The position numbers and the translations under genes were made by a program. Source: Corynebacterium deserti GIMN1.010 (GTDB lineage: Bacteria; Actinomycetota; Actinomycetes; Mycobacteriales; Mycobacteriaceae). From it: 64,000 nucleotides of DNA. Every line of letters begins with the position of its first letter. Within the stretch, counting starts at the first letter, position 1. The stretch is taken from NCBI RefSeq assembly GCF_001277995.1, contig NZ_CP009220.1, forward strand, positions 558,001 to 622,000. Reading direction: 5' to 3'. The notes below the pieces were generated by a model. It searched no databases and was not told the DNA's origin. It saw only the letters and a program-made list of their open reading frames with translations. This document shows, piece by piece, positions 53,398-62,000 of this stretch.

Positions 53398-54258
53398 TTA
53401 CTTGCTCTCATTGAGAAACGCGAATGGAGAAGTGTCCTTTGGGTATGCCTTCTCCTGCAATTCCTGGCCGAAGTAGGACTGGACTTTCTTCGCCTCTGCA
53501 TCCGGCTCGGCGAATCCCTTGTATTTCTTCTCCTCTGCCAAAGTGGCCAGGAGGAAACCGGTCAGAAGACCGCGGACAGTTTCTTGAGCTGCAGTCTGTG
53601 GACTGCCGATTCCGGCAACCAGCTTGAACATGGTGTCCTCAGAAAATCCCTGCTGGTTGCCTTTTTCCAGCTCGCGGTAGCACACATCGCCAGCCCAGTT
53701 GGCAGCAAGCTTGGCGGGTTCACCAGTCTCAAACAGACCGAGACTCGCCGATCCGATGACAAGGCCGGGAGCATTGACCGCGAAGGCGGCGTCGATAGCC
53801 GAAGGGGAGGTCTTTGCTGGGTAAATCGCACCAACTGCGCGTACGAGCTCACGGTTAGCAGATGCCAGAACCGCAGCGCCACCACCCATGCCGTGTCCCA
53901 CAACGCCGAGGCGGGCAGGGTTTACGGTGACATTGCCGGCACCAAGCTTCACGCCACCCAGAATTTGCATTGCGGAATCCAGATCAGAGGCGAAACCCTT
54001 GTGATCTGGCATGAATCCGTTTTCGGTATCAGGTGCTGCAACGGCGATGCCCCAGGAAGCGAGATGTCGCAATGTTTGGTGGTAGTACTTAATGTTCTTC
54101 AACCAGTCGTGGCCAAACGCCACGCCAGGGATGCCGTTGCCTTCAGCGGGGGTGTAAATCTTGCCTGGGATCCCGGCGTAGTTCATATCGCCGACCAGGA
54201 CGCGGAAAGGTCCGCGCTTGGACAACTTGGACAGGTGTTTGTTCAGATTCTCAGCCAC
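53398..54258 (-). CDS. Alpha/beta-hydrolase-fold protein lacking the catalytic serine (dienelactone hydrolase/PETase-like)
   Basis: 286 residues from the GTG at 54258. A TATTCT lies 7 bp upstream, so the mRNA may be leaderless; a TTG at 54282 is the other option. The fold is like that of the dienelactone hydrolase/cutinase-like family: GIPGVAFGHDWLKNIKYYHQTLRHLASWGIAVAAPDT. However, the nucleophile elbow reads VGHGMGGG instead of GHSMGGG. The usual acid and histidine are also not evident (LVIGSASLGLFE; YRELEKGNQQGF). It may be a pseudoenzyme with a binding or scaffolding role. It is divergent from alr. Confidence 0.75.
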   Translation of the reverse strand: MAENLNKHLSKLSKRGPFRVLVGDMNYAGIPGKIYTPAEGNGIPGVAFGHDWLKNIKYYHQTLRHLASWGIAVAAPDTENGFMPDHKGFASDLDSAMQILGGVKLGAGNVTVNPARLGVVGHGMGGGAAVLASANRELVRAVGAIYPAKTSPSAIDAAFAVNAPGLVIGSASLGLFETGEPAKLAANWAGDVCYRELEKGNQQGFSEDTMFKLVAGIGSPQTAAQETVRGLLTGFLLATLAEEKKYKGFAEPDAEAKKVQSYFGQELQEKAYPKDTSPFAFLNESK

Positions 54259-54351
54259 GCTCCCAAGAATAGTTGAAAGCAAGTGTGGTTACAGGCACTA
54301 ACCCCGACTCCTATGCGAAACCTTCACCTGCTGGTGGCAGAATTAGACACC

Positions 54352-55437
54352 ATGAACCTGCTGACCACCAAAATAGATCTCGACGCTATCGCCTCCAACA
54401 CTCGTTTACTGAAAGAACTAGTGGGTGATACCAAGTTGATGGCGGTGGTGAAGGCGGATGCGTACAACCATGGTGTCGATAAGGTCGCGCCGGTGATTGC
54501 CGCGAACGGCGCTGACGCTTTTGGTGTGGCCACGCTGGCAGAGGCGATCCAGCTGAGGCAATTGGGTATCGATAAGGAGGTACTGTGCTGGATTTGGACT
54601 CCGGAGCAGGACTTCCGTAAGGCGATTGACCTGAACATTGACCTGGCGGTGATCTCGAAGGAACATGCGCAGGCGCTGATCGACACGGATGTGCCTCATA
54701 TTCGGGTGTCGGTGAAAGTGGACACTGGACTGCATCGATCAGGTGTTGATGAAGCCGAGTGGGAAGAGGTCTTTGCCCTGCTGCATGCTGCACCCCACAT
54801 TGAGGTGACTGGGTTGTTTACTCACTTGGCCCGCGCAGATGAGCCGGAAGAGCCAGAGACAGATAGGCAAAAAGAGAAATTCTTGCAGGCGGTGGAATCG
54901 GCACGCAGTGTTGGGTTGGAATGTCCGACAAACCACATGTGTAATTCGCCCGCAACTTTGACACGGCCCGATATGCATTTTCAAATGGTTCGACCTGGAT
55001 TGGCACTGTACGGGTTGGAACCAATTTCAGGGCTCGACCACGGGTTGAAGGCGGCGATGAGTTGGGTGGGCAAAGTGAGCGTCGTCAAGCAAATTTCGGC
55101 CGGCCAGGGCACCTCTTATGGCCTTACCTGGCGCGCCCACGACAATGGTTACGTGGCGGTAGTGCCCGCGGGGTACGCAGATGGCATGCCGCGGATGGCA
55201 CAGGAAAAGTTCTCAGTGACGATTAATGGCGTGGACTATCCGCAGGTCGGACGCGTATGCATGGATCAGATTGTGATTTCGTTGGGAGACAATCCGCACG
55301 GTGTGGCTGCTGGGGATGAAGCCGTGATCTTTGGCAACGGTGGACACAGCGCGACCGAATTTGCCGATCGATTGGGCACCATTAACTATGAAGTGGTCTG
55401 CCGACCAACAGGCCGCACTATCAGGGAATATATTTAG
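54352..55437 (+). CDS. alr: Alanine racemase
   Basis: 361 residues from the ATG at 54352 (NLLTTKIDLDAIASNTRLL). It makes D-alanine for peptidoglycan. The PLP lysine is in MAVVKADAYNHG (about Lys37) and the catalytic tyrosine in GQGTSYGLTW. VGRVCMDQI supplies the other active-site residues. No good Shine-Dalgarno precedes it, so leaderless translation is possible. It starts an operon with tsaE, 12 bp apart. Confidence 0.96.
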   Translation: MNLLTTKIDLDAIASNTRLLKELVGDTKLMAVVKADAYNHGVDKVAPVIAANGADAFGVATLAEAIQLRQLGIDKEVLCWIWTPEQDFRKAIDLNIDLAVISKEHAQALIDTDVPHIRVSVKVDTGLHRSGVDEAEWEEVFALLHAAPHIEVTGLFTHLARADEPEEPETDRQKEKFLQAVESARSVGLECPTNHMCNSPATLTRPDMHFQMVRPGLALYGLEPISGLDHGLKAAMSWVGKVSVVKQISAGQGTSYGLTWRAHDNGYVAVVPAGYADGMPRMAQEKFSVTINGVDYPQVGRVCMDQIVISLGDNPHGVAAGDEAVIFGNGGHSATEFADRLGTINYEVVCRPTGRTIREYI

Positions 55438-55449
55438 GAAGGCATGGAG

Positions 55450-55953
55450 ATGAGAACTGGATTTCCCGCATCGGGCACGCAACGTTTCGAGCGCGCGACG
55501 GATACTCAACAGTTTGGTGAGGAACTCGGCAAGCATTTGGAAGCAGGTGATGTGGTGATTCTGGACGGTCCGTTAGGTGCGGGAAAAACCACATTTACTC
55601 AGGGCATCGCAAAGGGCATGCAAGTCAAAGGTCGCGTCACCTCGCCGACTTTTGTCATCGCGCGTGAACACCGCTCCGAGGTGGGAGGTCCTGGACTGAT
55701 TCATATGGATGCATACCGCCTGCTGGGCGAGGACCCTGATGCAGACGATGCTGACCCCATTGGCGCGTTGGACTCCTTGGACCTGGACACTGACCTGGAT
55801 TCTGCTGTTGTGGTGGCGGAATGGGGCGGTGGCTTGGTGGAGCAGATCGCGGATGCGTATCTGCTAGTGAGCATTGACCGAGATAGTGCTGTGGCGGAGG
55901 ATCCCGATTCTGAAGCGCGCATTTTTAGTTGGGAGTGGCGCAACGGGGCGTAA
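55450..55953 (+). CDS. tsaE: tRNA threonylcarbamoyladenosine biosynthesis ATPase TsaE
   Basis: 167 residues from the ATG at 55450 (GGAAGG well spaced; ATG 55444 is too close to it). The P-loop GPLGAGKTTFTQGIA and the TsaE segments RVTSPTFVIAREH and VVVAEWGGGLVE are clear. It is the ATPase partner of TsaB-TsaD in t6A37 formation. Its partners are encoded 4-6 kb away here, separated by the AspT-type transporter and prolyl aminopeptidase genes. An acidic insertion (ADDADPIGALDSLDLDTD) is notable. Confidence 0.94.
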   Translation: MRTGFPASGTQRFERATDTQQFGEELGKHLEAGDVVILDGPLGAGKTTFTQGIAKGMQVKGRVTSPTFVIAREHRSEVGGPGLIHMDAYRLLGEDPDADDADPIGALDSLDLDTDLDSAVVVAEWGGGLVEQIADAYLLVSIDRDSAVAEDPDSEARIFSWEWRNGA

Positions 55954-56100
55954 CTGGCTTTTGGCACGGTGCTCTAGAAGGGCGTTTAAGGGGTCGAGTT
56001 TTCCAAATGTGTATTCCCTTGACTGAGGCTTTTCTAGTTCCTTAGAAGGGCTTGTAAAACATCGGCTTTCCTGCATATGATGTCTGGTTTTCAGGACTTT

Positions 56101-56224
56101 GTGCCGATCGCACGGATATTTCAGATGTCGTCCGAAATCCGTGTGATCCGCACATATTTTCGCCCTATTTCGTGCCGATCGCACGGAAAATCTGGCATAC
56201 CAAAATAATTTGTGCGATCCGCAC
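56101..56224. repeat. Tandem pair of long stem-loop repeats
   Basis: Unit 1: GTGCCGATCGCACGGA (56101-56116) pairs with TCCGTGTGATCCGCAC (to 56153). Unit 2: GTGCCGATCGCACGGA (56172-56187) pairs with GTGCGATCCGCAC (56212-56224). The left arms are identical at 16 bases and the units repeat every 71 bp. They could form large hairpins in RNA or cruciforms in DNA, or be two binding sites for one regulator. Confidence 0.8.
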
Positions 56225-56445
56225 GCATCTCGGGGTGTCGTTCCCATCGGCTCCCTGCGGGCGGTAAAACGGGCTCATCCCTGGCCAGGTTCTAAAGCCC
56301 CGAGTTTTTCAGATGAACACCGCCTTGGTTCAGCCGTTAAAAAATCCTTAGAAAGCAACCTAAAACATCACTATATTCGCATGTAAGGGTCACTTTTTCT
56401 TCGGCGGTTAGGATGTAGCTGCAGATCTGTGATCTTTCGATTTAA

Positions 56446-56494
56446 CGGTTACTTCCTAACAGAGCTTGGCCGAAATACCGGGAAAAAGTAACCG
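56446..56494. repeat. Inverted repeat CGGTTACTT / AAGTAACCG
   Basis: Perfect 9-bp arms separated by 31 bp, themselves flanked by related GATCTGTGAT/GATCTGGGAT blocks on the outer sides. It is part of the structured region upstream of the AspT-type transporter. Confidence 0.6.
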
Positions 56495-56874
56495 CTGATC
56501 TGGGATACTAGTGGTGGTTTCTGAACATCTCCCCACGGGTTGCAGGCCTGCAACGATATGCGACAGTTCTTCGGGCTGACCCCTCGGGGGCAATATCACG
56601 TGGCCACACCTAGCGAGATGTCTGGTGTGTCACCTTGAGAATTTGGGCGGAATGCATTTGACCAAATAACTAGTGTGATTCTGCCCGTTTCTGTTGTTTT
56701 AATTTTGGATGTGCGGAATTATAGAAACTAGTGAAAAGTAAATAACGTTCTTTAGCTTTCTTTGCCCGAAGGTGAACCCTTGAAGTTGTTAGGTGCAGGT
56801 TAAAAAAGTTGTGTGGGATCACGCGAGGGCTTTCAAAGCATCCTTGAATTTTGTCAAAAGGGAAGTGATCCTGA

Positions 56875-58476
56875 GTGCTTGATTTCCTAGCATCGAACCC
56901 ATTGATCGCACTGGTGGTTATTTTGGCCATTGGTCTGGCGATTGGGCGCATTAACTTTTTCGGGCTGTCGCTCGGTGCTGCCGCTGTGTTGTTGGTGGCG
57001 CTTGGATTTTCGACGGCAAACCCTGACATCCTCATCCCGCCGATTGTGTACCAAATAGGTCTCGCGATGTTCGTCTACGTGATCGGCCTTTCTGCAGGTC
57101 CGGCGTTTTTTAGTGAGTTCGCCAAGAAAGGTTGGAAACTTACTATCTTCATGATTGCGTTGCTAGCCACGCTGATTGGGTTGGCGTGGGTGCTCGTTAA
57201 GGGATTTGGGCTTAACGACGCCATCGGTGCCGGTATGTTCACCGGCGCGCTGACGTCGACTCCAGGTATGGCAGGGATCGTGGAGCTGATCGAAGGGATT
57301 GATCCTTCGCTTGCTGGTGAACCGGTTATTGGTTATTCCCTGGCATACCCGGGTGCTGTGTTCGGTTCGATCCTCGTTGCAGCGGTAGGCGCGAAGCTGT
57401 TGAAGGTGGATCACCGTGAAGACGCTCGTAAAGAAGGCCTTGTTACCGCACCTCTCGTGTGGAAGGGCGTTCAGCTCAAGCCGGAAATCACTGGTCGGGT
57501 TGGGGATTTGCCGAGGTTGTCTGGGCAGAGCATTATTGCCACCCGCATTGTGGACGATCCGCATTCTCACCGATTGGCCGATCCTGATCTGCCGATCACG
57601 CCGGGCATGGAGCTGTTGATCAACGGCACGGAAGAGGCCGTCGATAAGGCAATTGTTGCGTTGGGTGAGGAGCGCGAAACCAAAATCGAAGACACTGAGC
57701 TGGTGTATACCCGTGTGACTGTGTCGAATCCTGAGGTGGCTGGCCGAACTGTTGCTGAGCTCGACACCGTGGCGCACGGTTTTATGATCGCTCGTATCCG
57801 CCAAGGTGATTCCGAGGTGGTGCCCAAGCCTGATACGGTGATCAACTATTCCGACCGTGTGCGCGTCGTTGTTGCTCCGGGTCGTGTCGCTGAGGTTCGA
57901 AAGTTCCTGGGAAATTCCGAAAAGTCGCTGGCAGATGTCAATCTTATGCCTTTCGCCATCGGCCTTGCACTTGGTTTGCTGCTGGGTGCTATCCCCATTC
58001 CGCTTCCTGGTGGAACCTCCATGTCGTTGGGCTTTGGTGGTGGCCCTATCATCGTTGGTTTGATTTTGGGTGCGTTGAAGCACACCGGAAAGATCACGTG
58101 GCAGATGCCGTTCCACGCAAACCGCACCATTTCCACGCTTGGTTTGGCCTTGTTCTTGGCAGGTGTGGGAACGTCGGCGGGTGCTGGTTTCCGCCAGGCG
58201 CTTACTGATCCGTCGTCGCTGATGTACATGGGTGGCGGATTGATCATTACCTTGGCGTCCGCGTTGCTGTGTGCGGTCATCGGTATGACGGTGCTGAAGC
58301 TGCGGTGGGATGAAGCAATGGGCGTTGCAGCCGGTGCAACCACGAACCCGGCTATCATTTCCTACCTCAATAACCAGACTGGAACTGATCTTGCCAATAG
58401 GGGATATGCCACTGTCTATCCCACGGCGATGATCGGTAAGATTATTGGTGCGCAGATACTGTTCTTGCTGCTCTAG
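56875..58476 (+). CDS. AspT/YidE-type transporter with TrkA-C (RCK) domain
   Basis: 533 residues from the GTG at 56875. Two hydrophobic halves with the duplicated AspT-YidE-YbjL motifs (GTSMSLGFGGGPIIVGLILGALKHTG; MFTGALTSTPGMAGIVEL) flank a central cytoplasmic region with an RCK_C domain (VSNPEVAGRTVAELD ... INYSDRVRVVVAPG). The family includes aspartate:alanine antiporters and the C. glutamicum succinate exporter SucE. The substrate here is unknown, though a dicarboxylate or amino acid is likely. It is preceded by a long structured intergenic region. Confidence 0.9.
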   Translation: MLDFLASNPLIALVVILAIGLAIGRINFFGLSLGAAAVLLVALGFSTANPDILIPPIVYQIGLAMFVYVIGLSAGPAFFSEFAKKGWKLTIFMIALLATLIGLAWVLVKGFGLNDAIGAGMFTGALTSTPGMAGIVELIEGIDPSLAGEPVIGYSLAYPGAVFGSILVAAVGAKLLKVDHREDARKEGLVTAPLVWKGVQLKPEITGRVGDLPRLSGQSIIATRIVDDPHSHRLADPDLPITPGMELLINGTEEAVDKAIVALGEERETKIEDTELVYTRVTVSNPEVAGRTVAELDTVAHGFMIARIRQGDSEVVPKPDTVINYSDRVRVVVAPGRVAEVRKFLGNSEKSLADVNLMPFAIGLALGLLLGAIPIPLPGGTSMSLGFGGGPIIVGLILGALKHTGKITWQMPFHANRTISTLGLALFLAGVGTSAGAGFRQALTDPSSLMYMGGGLIITLASALLCAVIGMTVLKLRWDEAMGVAAGATTNPAIISYLNNQTGTDLANRGYATVYPTAMIGKIIGAQILFLLL

Positions 58477-58522
58477 TGCATGTTTTGAAAGTGTGTCGCA
58501 CTCAGCGCGTAACCTTGAGGGC

Positions 58523-59764
58523 ATGACAAAAACCCTTGGCAGCCTGATATTGGACGAGATCACCCTCACCGTCCCTCTCTCCACTGATGCTGATGACACC
58601 CGCACCATCGATGTCTTCGCTCGCATCGTAACCCGATCTGGCGGAGAAAACCTGCCTTACCTGGTCTTCTTGCAGGGTGGTCCAGGTAATGAGGCTCCTC
58701 GTCCAAGCCTTAGCCCCCTGAACCCCAATTGGTTGGGTGTGGCGCTGGAGGAATACCGCGTGGTCATGTTGGATCAGCGTGGAACGGGCCTGTCCACCCC
58801 GGTTAATGATGACATCTTGAACAAGCCTGCCGAGGATGTCGCAGAGTACCTCACTCACTTGCGCGCAGATGGCATTGTGCGCGATGCGGAAGCAGTGCGG
58901 AAACACCTTGGCGTTGAGAAGTGGAATCTGTTGGGACAGTCTTTCGGTGGATTCACCACGCTGCACTACCTATCACGCCATGCTGATTCCTTGGACACTG
59001 TGTATTTCACTGGTGGCCTCAGCGCGATTGATCGCCCGGCAGAAGACGTCTACATCAATTGCTACAACCGGATGCGCCGCAATTCGGAGGAGTTTTATCG
59101 TCGATTCCCGCAGCTGCGCGATACGTTCGGCAACCTTGTCGAGCTTGCTCGCGCAGGTGAGATCGTTTTGCCGACCGGTGAAGTCGTATCGGAAACCCGC
59201 CTGCGTTCGCTCGGTCACCTGCTGGGCAGCAACGACGGTTGGTTCGATCTCTACAGTTTGCTGGAGCGCGACCCGAAGTCCAACGCTTTCCTCCACGATC
59301 TCGCAGGTCTCTTGCCGTTTGGTAATCGCAATCCGCTGTACTACGTGCTCCACGAGTCCTCCTATGCCGACGGCGTGGTCACCAACTGGGCTGCTGAGCG
59401 CGTGTTACCTGATGATTTCCGCGAGGATCCCACCCTGCTCACCGGCGAGCACGTTTTCCAGGAATGGATGGATACCGTGCCTTCTTTGAAGCCGTGGAAA
59501 GACGTCGCGCTAATTCTTGCGCAAAACGAGTGGCCAAAGCTTTACGACGCGCAGGCGCTCCAGAACTCCAACGCCAAGGGCGCAGCTGCGGTCTATGCCA
59601 ATGACGTGTTCGTTCCGCTGGATTACTCCCTGGAAACCGCAGCGCACATGCCTGGCGTGCAACTTTTCATCACCAGCCAACACGAACACAATGGTCTGCG
59701 CTCCAGTGCAGGCGCTGTGCTCAAGCACCTTTTCGATCTTGCCCACGGCCGAGAGGTACGCTGA
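58523..59764 (+). CDS. pip: Prolyl aminopeptidase (proline iminopeptidase, alpha/beta hydrolase)
   Basis: 413 residues from the ATG at 58523 (TKTLGSLILDEITLTVPL), with TTGAGGG upstream. It releases N-terminal proline from peptides. The oxyanion motif is LQGGPGNEAPRP, the nucleophile serine is in GQSFGGFTTL, and the histidine is near the end in SQHEHNGLR. It is followed after 6 bp by tsaB, so it probably shares the tsaB-rimI-tsaD transcript. Confidence 0.92.
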   Translation: MTKTLGSLILDEITLTVPLSTDADDTRTIDVFARIVTRSGGENLPYLVFLQGGPGNEAPRPSLSPLNPNWLGVALEEYRVVMLDQRGTGLSTPVNDDILNKPAEDVAEYLTHLRADGIVRDAEAVRKHLGVEKWNLLGQSFGGFTTLHYLSRHADSLDTVYFTGGLSAIDRPAEDVYINCYNRMRRNSEEFYRRFPQLRDTFGNLVELARAGEIVLPTGEVVSETRLRSLGHLLGSNDGWFDLYSLLERDPKSNAFLHDLAGLLPFGNRNPLYYVLHESSYADGVVTNWAAERVLPDDFREDPTLLTGEHVFQEWMDTVPSLKPWKDVALILAQNEWPKLYDAQALQNSNAKGAAAVYANDVFVPLDYSLETAAHMPGVQLFITSQHEHNGLRSSAGAVLKHLFDLAHGREVR

Positions 59765-59770
59765 TTCCTC

Positions 59771-60457
59771 GTGTTAGTACTTGCCCTGGATACCTCCACC
59801 CCTGACCTGATCGTTGGCATCGTCGAATCAGATACCGGCGCCACCGTCGCGCAAACCATCATTGAGGACACGCGCGCGCACAACGAGCAGCTCACGCCCA
59901 CCGTGCAAAAAACGCTTGTCGACGCCTCCTTGAACTTTGCAGACATTTCCGCCGTCGTCGTGGGTTGCGGCCCAGGGCCCTTCACGGGCCTTCGCGTGGG
60001 AATGGTTTCTGGAGCAGCATTCGGTGACGCTCTTGGAATCCCAGTGTTTGGCGTGTGTTCCTTGGATGCGATTGCCCACAGCATTAACGCTCACGACAAG
60101 GGCAATGTCCTGGTGGCAACGGATGCTCGCCGCCGAGAAATCTACTGGGCAACCTATCACAATGGTCAGCGCAGTCTCGGCCCTGATGTCATTGCGCCGG
60201 GCAAGCTCACCTTTGACGATGCGGTGGACACCGTGGATCTGGTGTCCATTCCAGCCCACCTCCACGAAAAGCTTTCGGAGGACCTCCAAGCAGTGCCAGT
60301 TAATGCGGGTAAACCATTGCCCGCAAGCTTGGTGGCGGTTTCTGACCTCACAGCAACTCCGGAGCCGTTGGTGCCGCTGTATCTGCGTCGACCCGATGCC
60401 AAAGAACCCAAGCCAAAGCCTAAATCCGCAGCAATCCCAGAGGTTGATCTGTCATGA
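59771..60457 (+). CDS. tsaB: tRNA threonylcarbamoyladenosine biosynthesis protein TsaB
   Basis: 228 residues starting with GTG (LVLALDTSTPDLIVGIVE). It is an ASKHA-fold scaffold that pairs with TsaD. The VVVGCGPGPFTGLRVGMVSG segment is diagnostic. A basic/proline C-terminal tail follows. It overlaps rimI by 4 bp. Confidence 0.96.
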   Translation: MLVLALDTSTPDLIVGIVESDTGATVAQTIIEDTRAHNEQLTPTVQKTLVDASLNFADISAVVVGCGPGPFTGLRVGMVSGAAFGDALGIPVFGVCSLDAIAHSINAHDKGNVLVATDARRREIYWATYHNGQRSLGPDVIAPGKLTFDDAVDTVDLVSIPAHLHEKLSEDLQAVPVNAGKPLPASLVAVSDLTATPEPLVPLYLRRPDAKEPKPKPKSAAIPEVDLS

Positions 60458-60951
60458 GTGACCACTTTGAGTTAAGAGAACTTCGTCGAGAAGACGCACA
60501 ACGCTGCGCTGACCTGGAAAAGATTCTCTTCCCCGGGGATAACCCCTGGCCACGTGATGTTTTTGCGGTGGAGTTTTCGCACCCCACTACGTTTTACATT
60601 GGGGCTTTCGACGACGAGCTCTTAGTCGCTTATGCGGGTTTGGCCATGATGGGGCCTGCGGAAGATCCAGAATTTGAAATCCACACCATTGGTGTTGATC
60701 CCGAGTATCAGCGCAGGGGATTGGGGCGCGTCCTCATGGATCAGATGATGCACGCTGCTGATTCTCATGATGGACCGGTGTTTTTGGAAGTGCGCACGGA
60801 CAATGAACCAGCCATCGCCATGTATGAGGCGTTTGGGTTTACAACGCTTGCCGTGCGCAAGAATTACTACCGACCATCAGGTGCGGATGCCTACACGATG
60901 CAACGGGCACGTCTGAGTGATCGAGAACAGAAGAACGAGGGGAACGAATGA
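60454..60951 (+). CDS. rimI: Ribosomal-protein/N-alpha acetyltransferase RimI
   Basis: 165 residues, GNAT fold with the acetyl-CoA motif [18 protein letters not shown] and the RimI segments [19 protein letters not shown] and [15 protein letters not shown]. In E. coli RimI acetylates S18; in actinobacteria the substrate range is broader. It sits between tsaB and tsaD with 4-bp overlaps on both sides. Confidence 0.95.
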   Translation: MSDHFELRELRREDAQRCADLEKILFPGDNPWPRDVFAVEFSHPTTFYIGAFDDELLVAYAGLAMMGPAEDPEFEIHTIGVDPEYQRRGLGRVLMDQMMHAADSHDGPVFLEVRTDNEPAIAMYEAFGFTTLAVRKNYYRPSGADAYTMQRARLSDREQKNEGNE

Positions 60952-61982
60952 TCGTCCTGGGAATTGAAAGCTCCTGCGATGAAACAGGAGTTGGCGTGGT
61001 CAAGCTTGATGAGCACGGTAACCTGGAAATTCTGGCGGATGCTGTGGCCTCATCCATGCAGGAGCATGCACGTTTTGGTGGCGTTGTTCCTGAGATTGCA
61101 TCCCGTGCGCACCTTGAATCGATGGTTCCGGTGATGAGGGAGGCGTTAAAGGAGGCAGGCGTCGATAAGCCTGACGCTGTAGCGGCAACTGTCGGGCCTG
61201 GCCTGGCGGGCGCTTTGTTGGTGGGTGCTAGTGCCGCGAAGGCGTATGCCGCCGCCTGGGACGTGCCGTTTTACGCGGTAAACCACTTGGGTGGGCACGT
61301 GGCAGTGGCCAATTTGGAGGGCGAGACGTTGCCGCATTCTGTGGCGTTGCTGGTCTCCGGTGGGCACACCCAGCTGCTAGAGGTTGAGGCTGTTGGTTTG
61401 CCCATGAAGGAGCTGGGTTCCACGCTGGATGACGCCGCTGGTGAGGCCTATGACAAGGTGTCGCGCTTGCTGGGCTTGGGCTACCCGGGTGGTCCGATTA
61501 TTGATAAGTTGGCGCGCCGCGGTAACCCTGATGCCATTGCGTTTCCGCGTGGCCTGATGAAGAAGTCTGATTCGCGTTATGATTTCAGCTTCTCTGGGCT
61601 CAAAACTGCGGTCGCTCGTTATGTAGAGGCTGCAGAGCGCAACGGTGAAGTCATTTCCGTGGAAGACGTGTGCGCGTCCTTCCAGGAAGCCGTGTGCGAT
61701 GTGTTGACTGCCAAGGCCGTGCGTGCCGGCCGTGATGTTGGAGCAAAGGTCCTTCTGCTTGGTGGTGGCGTGGCCGCGAACTCCAGGCTGCGTGAGCTTG
61801 CCCAGGAACGCTGCGCCAGCGCGGGCATTGAGTTGCGTGTGCCACGGTTTAAGTTGTGCACCGACAACGGTGTGATGATCGCTGCTTTGGCTGCCCAACG
61901 AATCCACGAAGGGGCCAAGGAATCACCAATTTCGGTGGGAACTGATCCTTCTTTGTCAGTTGAGACCCCGCAGGTGTTTTAA
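60948..61982 (+). CDS. tsaD: tRNA threonylcarbamoyladenosine synthase subunit TsaD
   Basis: 344 residues: [17 protein letters not shown], then the metal-binding histidines in [11 protein letters not shown] and [12 protein letters not shown]. It transfers the threonylcarbamoyl group to A37 of ANN-decoding tRNAs. Full length. It overlaps rimI by 4 bp and is followed after 18 bp by the NAD(P)HX repair gene. Confidence 0.97.
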   Translation: MIVLGIESSCDETGVGVVKLDEHGNLEILADAVASSMQEHARFGGVVPEIASRAHLESMVPVMREALKEAGVDKPDAVAATVGPGLAGALLVGASAAKAYAAAWDVPFYAVNHLGGHVAVANLEGETLPHSVALLVSGGHTQLLEVEAVGLPMKELGSTLDDAAGEAYDKVSRLLGLGYPGGPIIDKLARRGNPDAIAFPRGLMKKSDSRYDFSFSGLKTAVARYVEAAERNGEVISVEDVCASFQEAVCDVLTAKAVRAGRDVGAKVLLLGGGVAANSRLRELAQERCASAGIELRVPRFKLCTDNGVMIAALAAQRIHEGAKESPISVGTDPSLSVETPQVF

Positions 61983-62000
61983 ACCTTTAGGATTAGGTGC

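Larger units (their letters stand above)
55954..56874. other. Repeat-rich intergenic region between tsaE and the AspT-type transporter
   Basis: About 920 bp without a supported gene. It contains two tandem hairpins (56101-56224) and a palindrome with arms CGGTTACTT/AAGTAACCG (56446-56494). Two diverged copies of a block sharing CCTTAGAA ... TAAAACATC lie at about 56040 and 56349. A 127-codon minus-strand frame (55864-56247) crosses the hairpins and is not credible. Confidence 0.6.

Noticed and set aside
56101..56224. Possible CRISPR array
   Set aside because: Only two units with unequal, paired arms; no regular direct repeats and spacers, and no cas genes.
55864..56247. 127-codon minus-strand ORF in the tsaE downstream region
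   Set aside because: It crosses the tandem hairpins and the tsaE 3' end; a by-product of repeats.
57163..58626. 487-codon minus-strand frame
   Set aside because: Shadow of the AspT-type transporter; rich in His, Arg and Gln with no domain-like order.
61935..61965. GGGAAC inside tsaD as another ECF-type promoter
   Set aside because: No GTC at 18 bp and none of the conserved spacer or tail; the same holds for GGGAAC at about 11141, 14787, 18337 and 36464.
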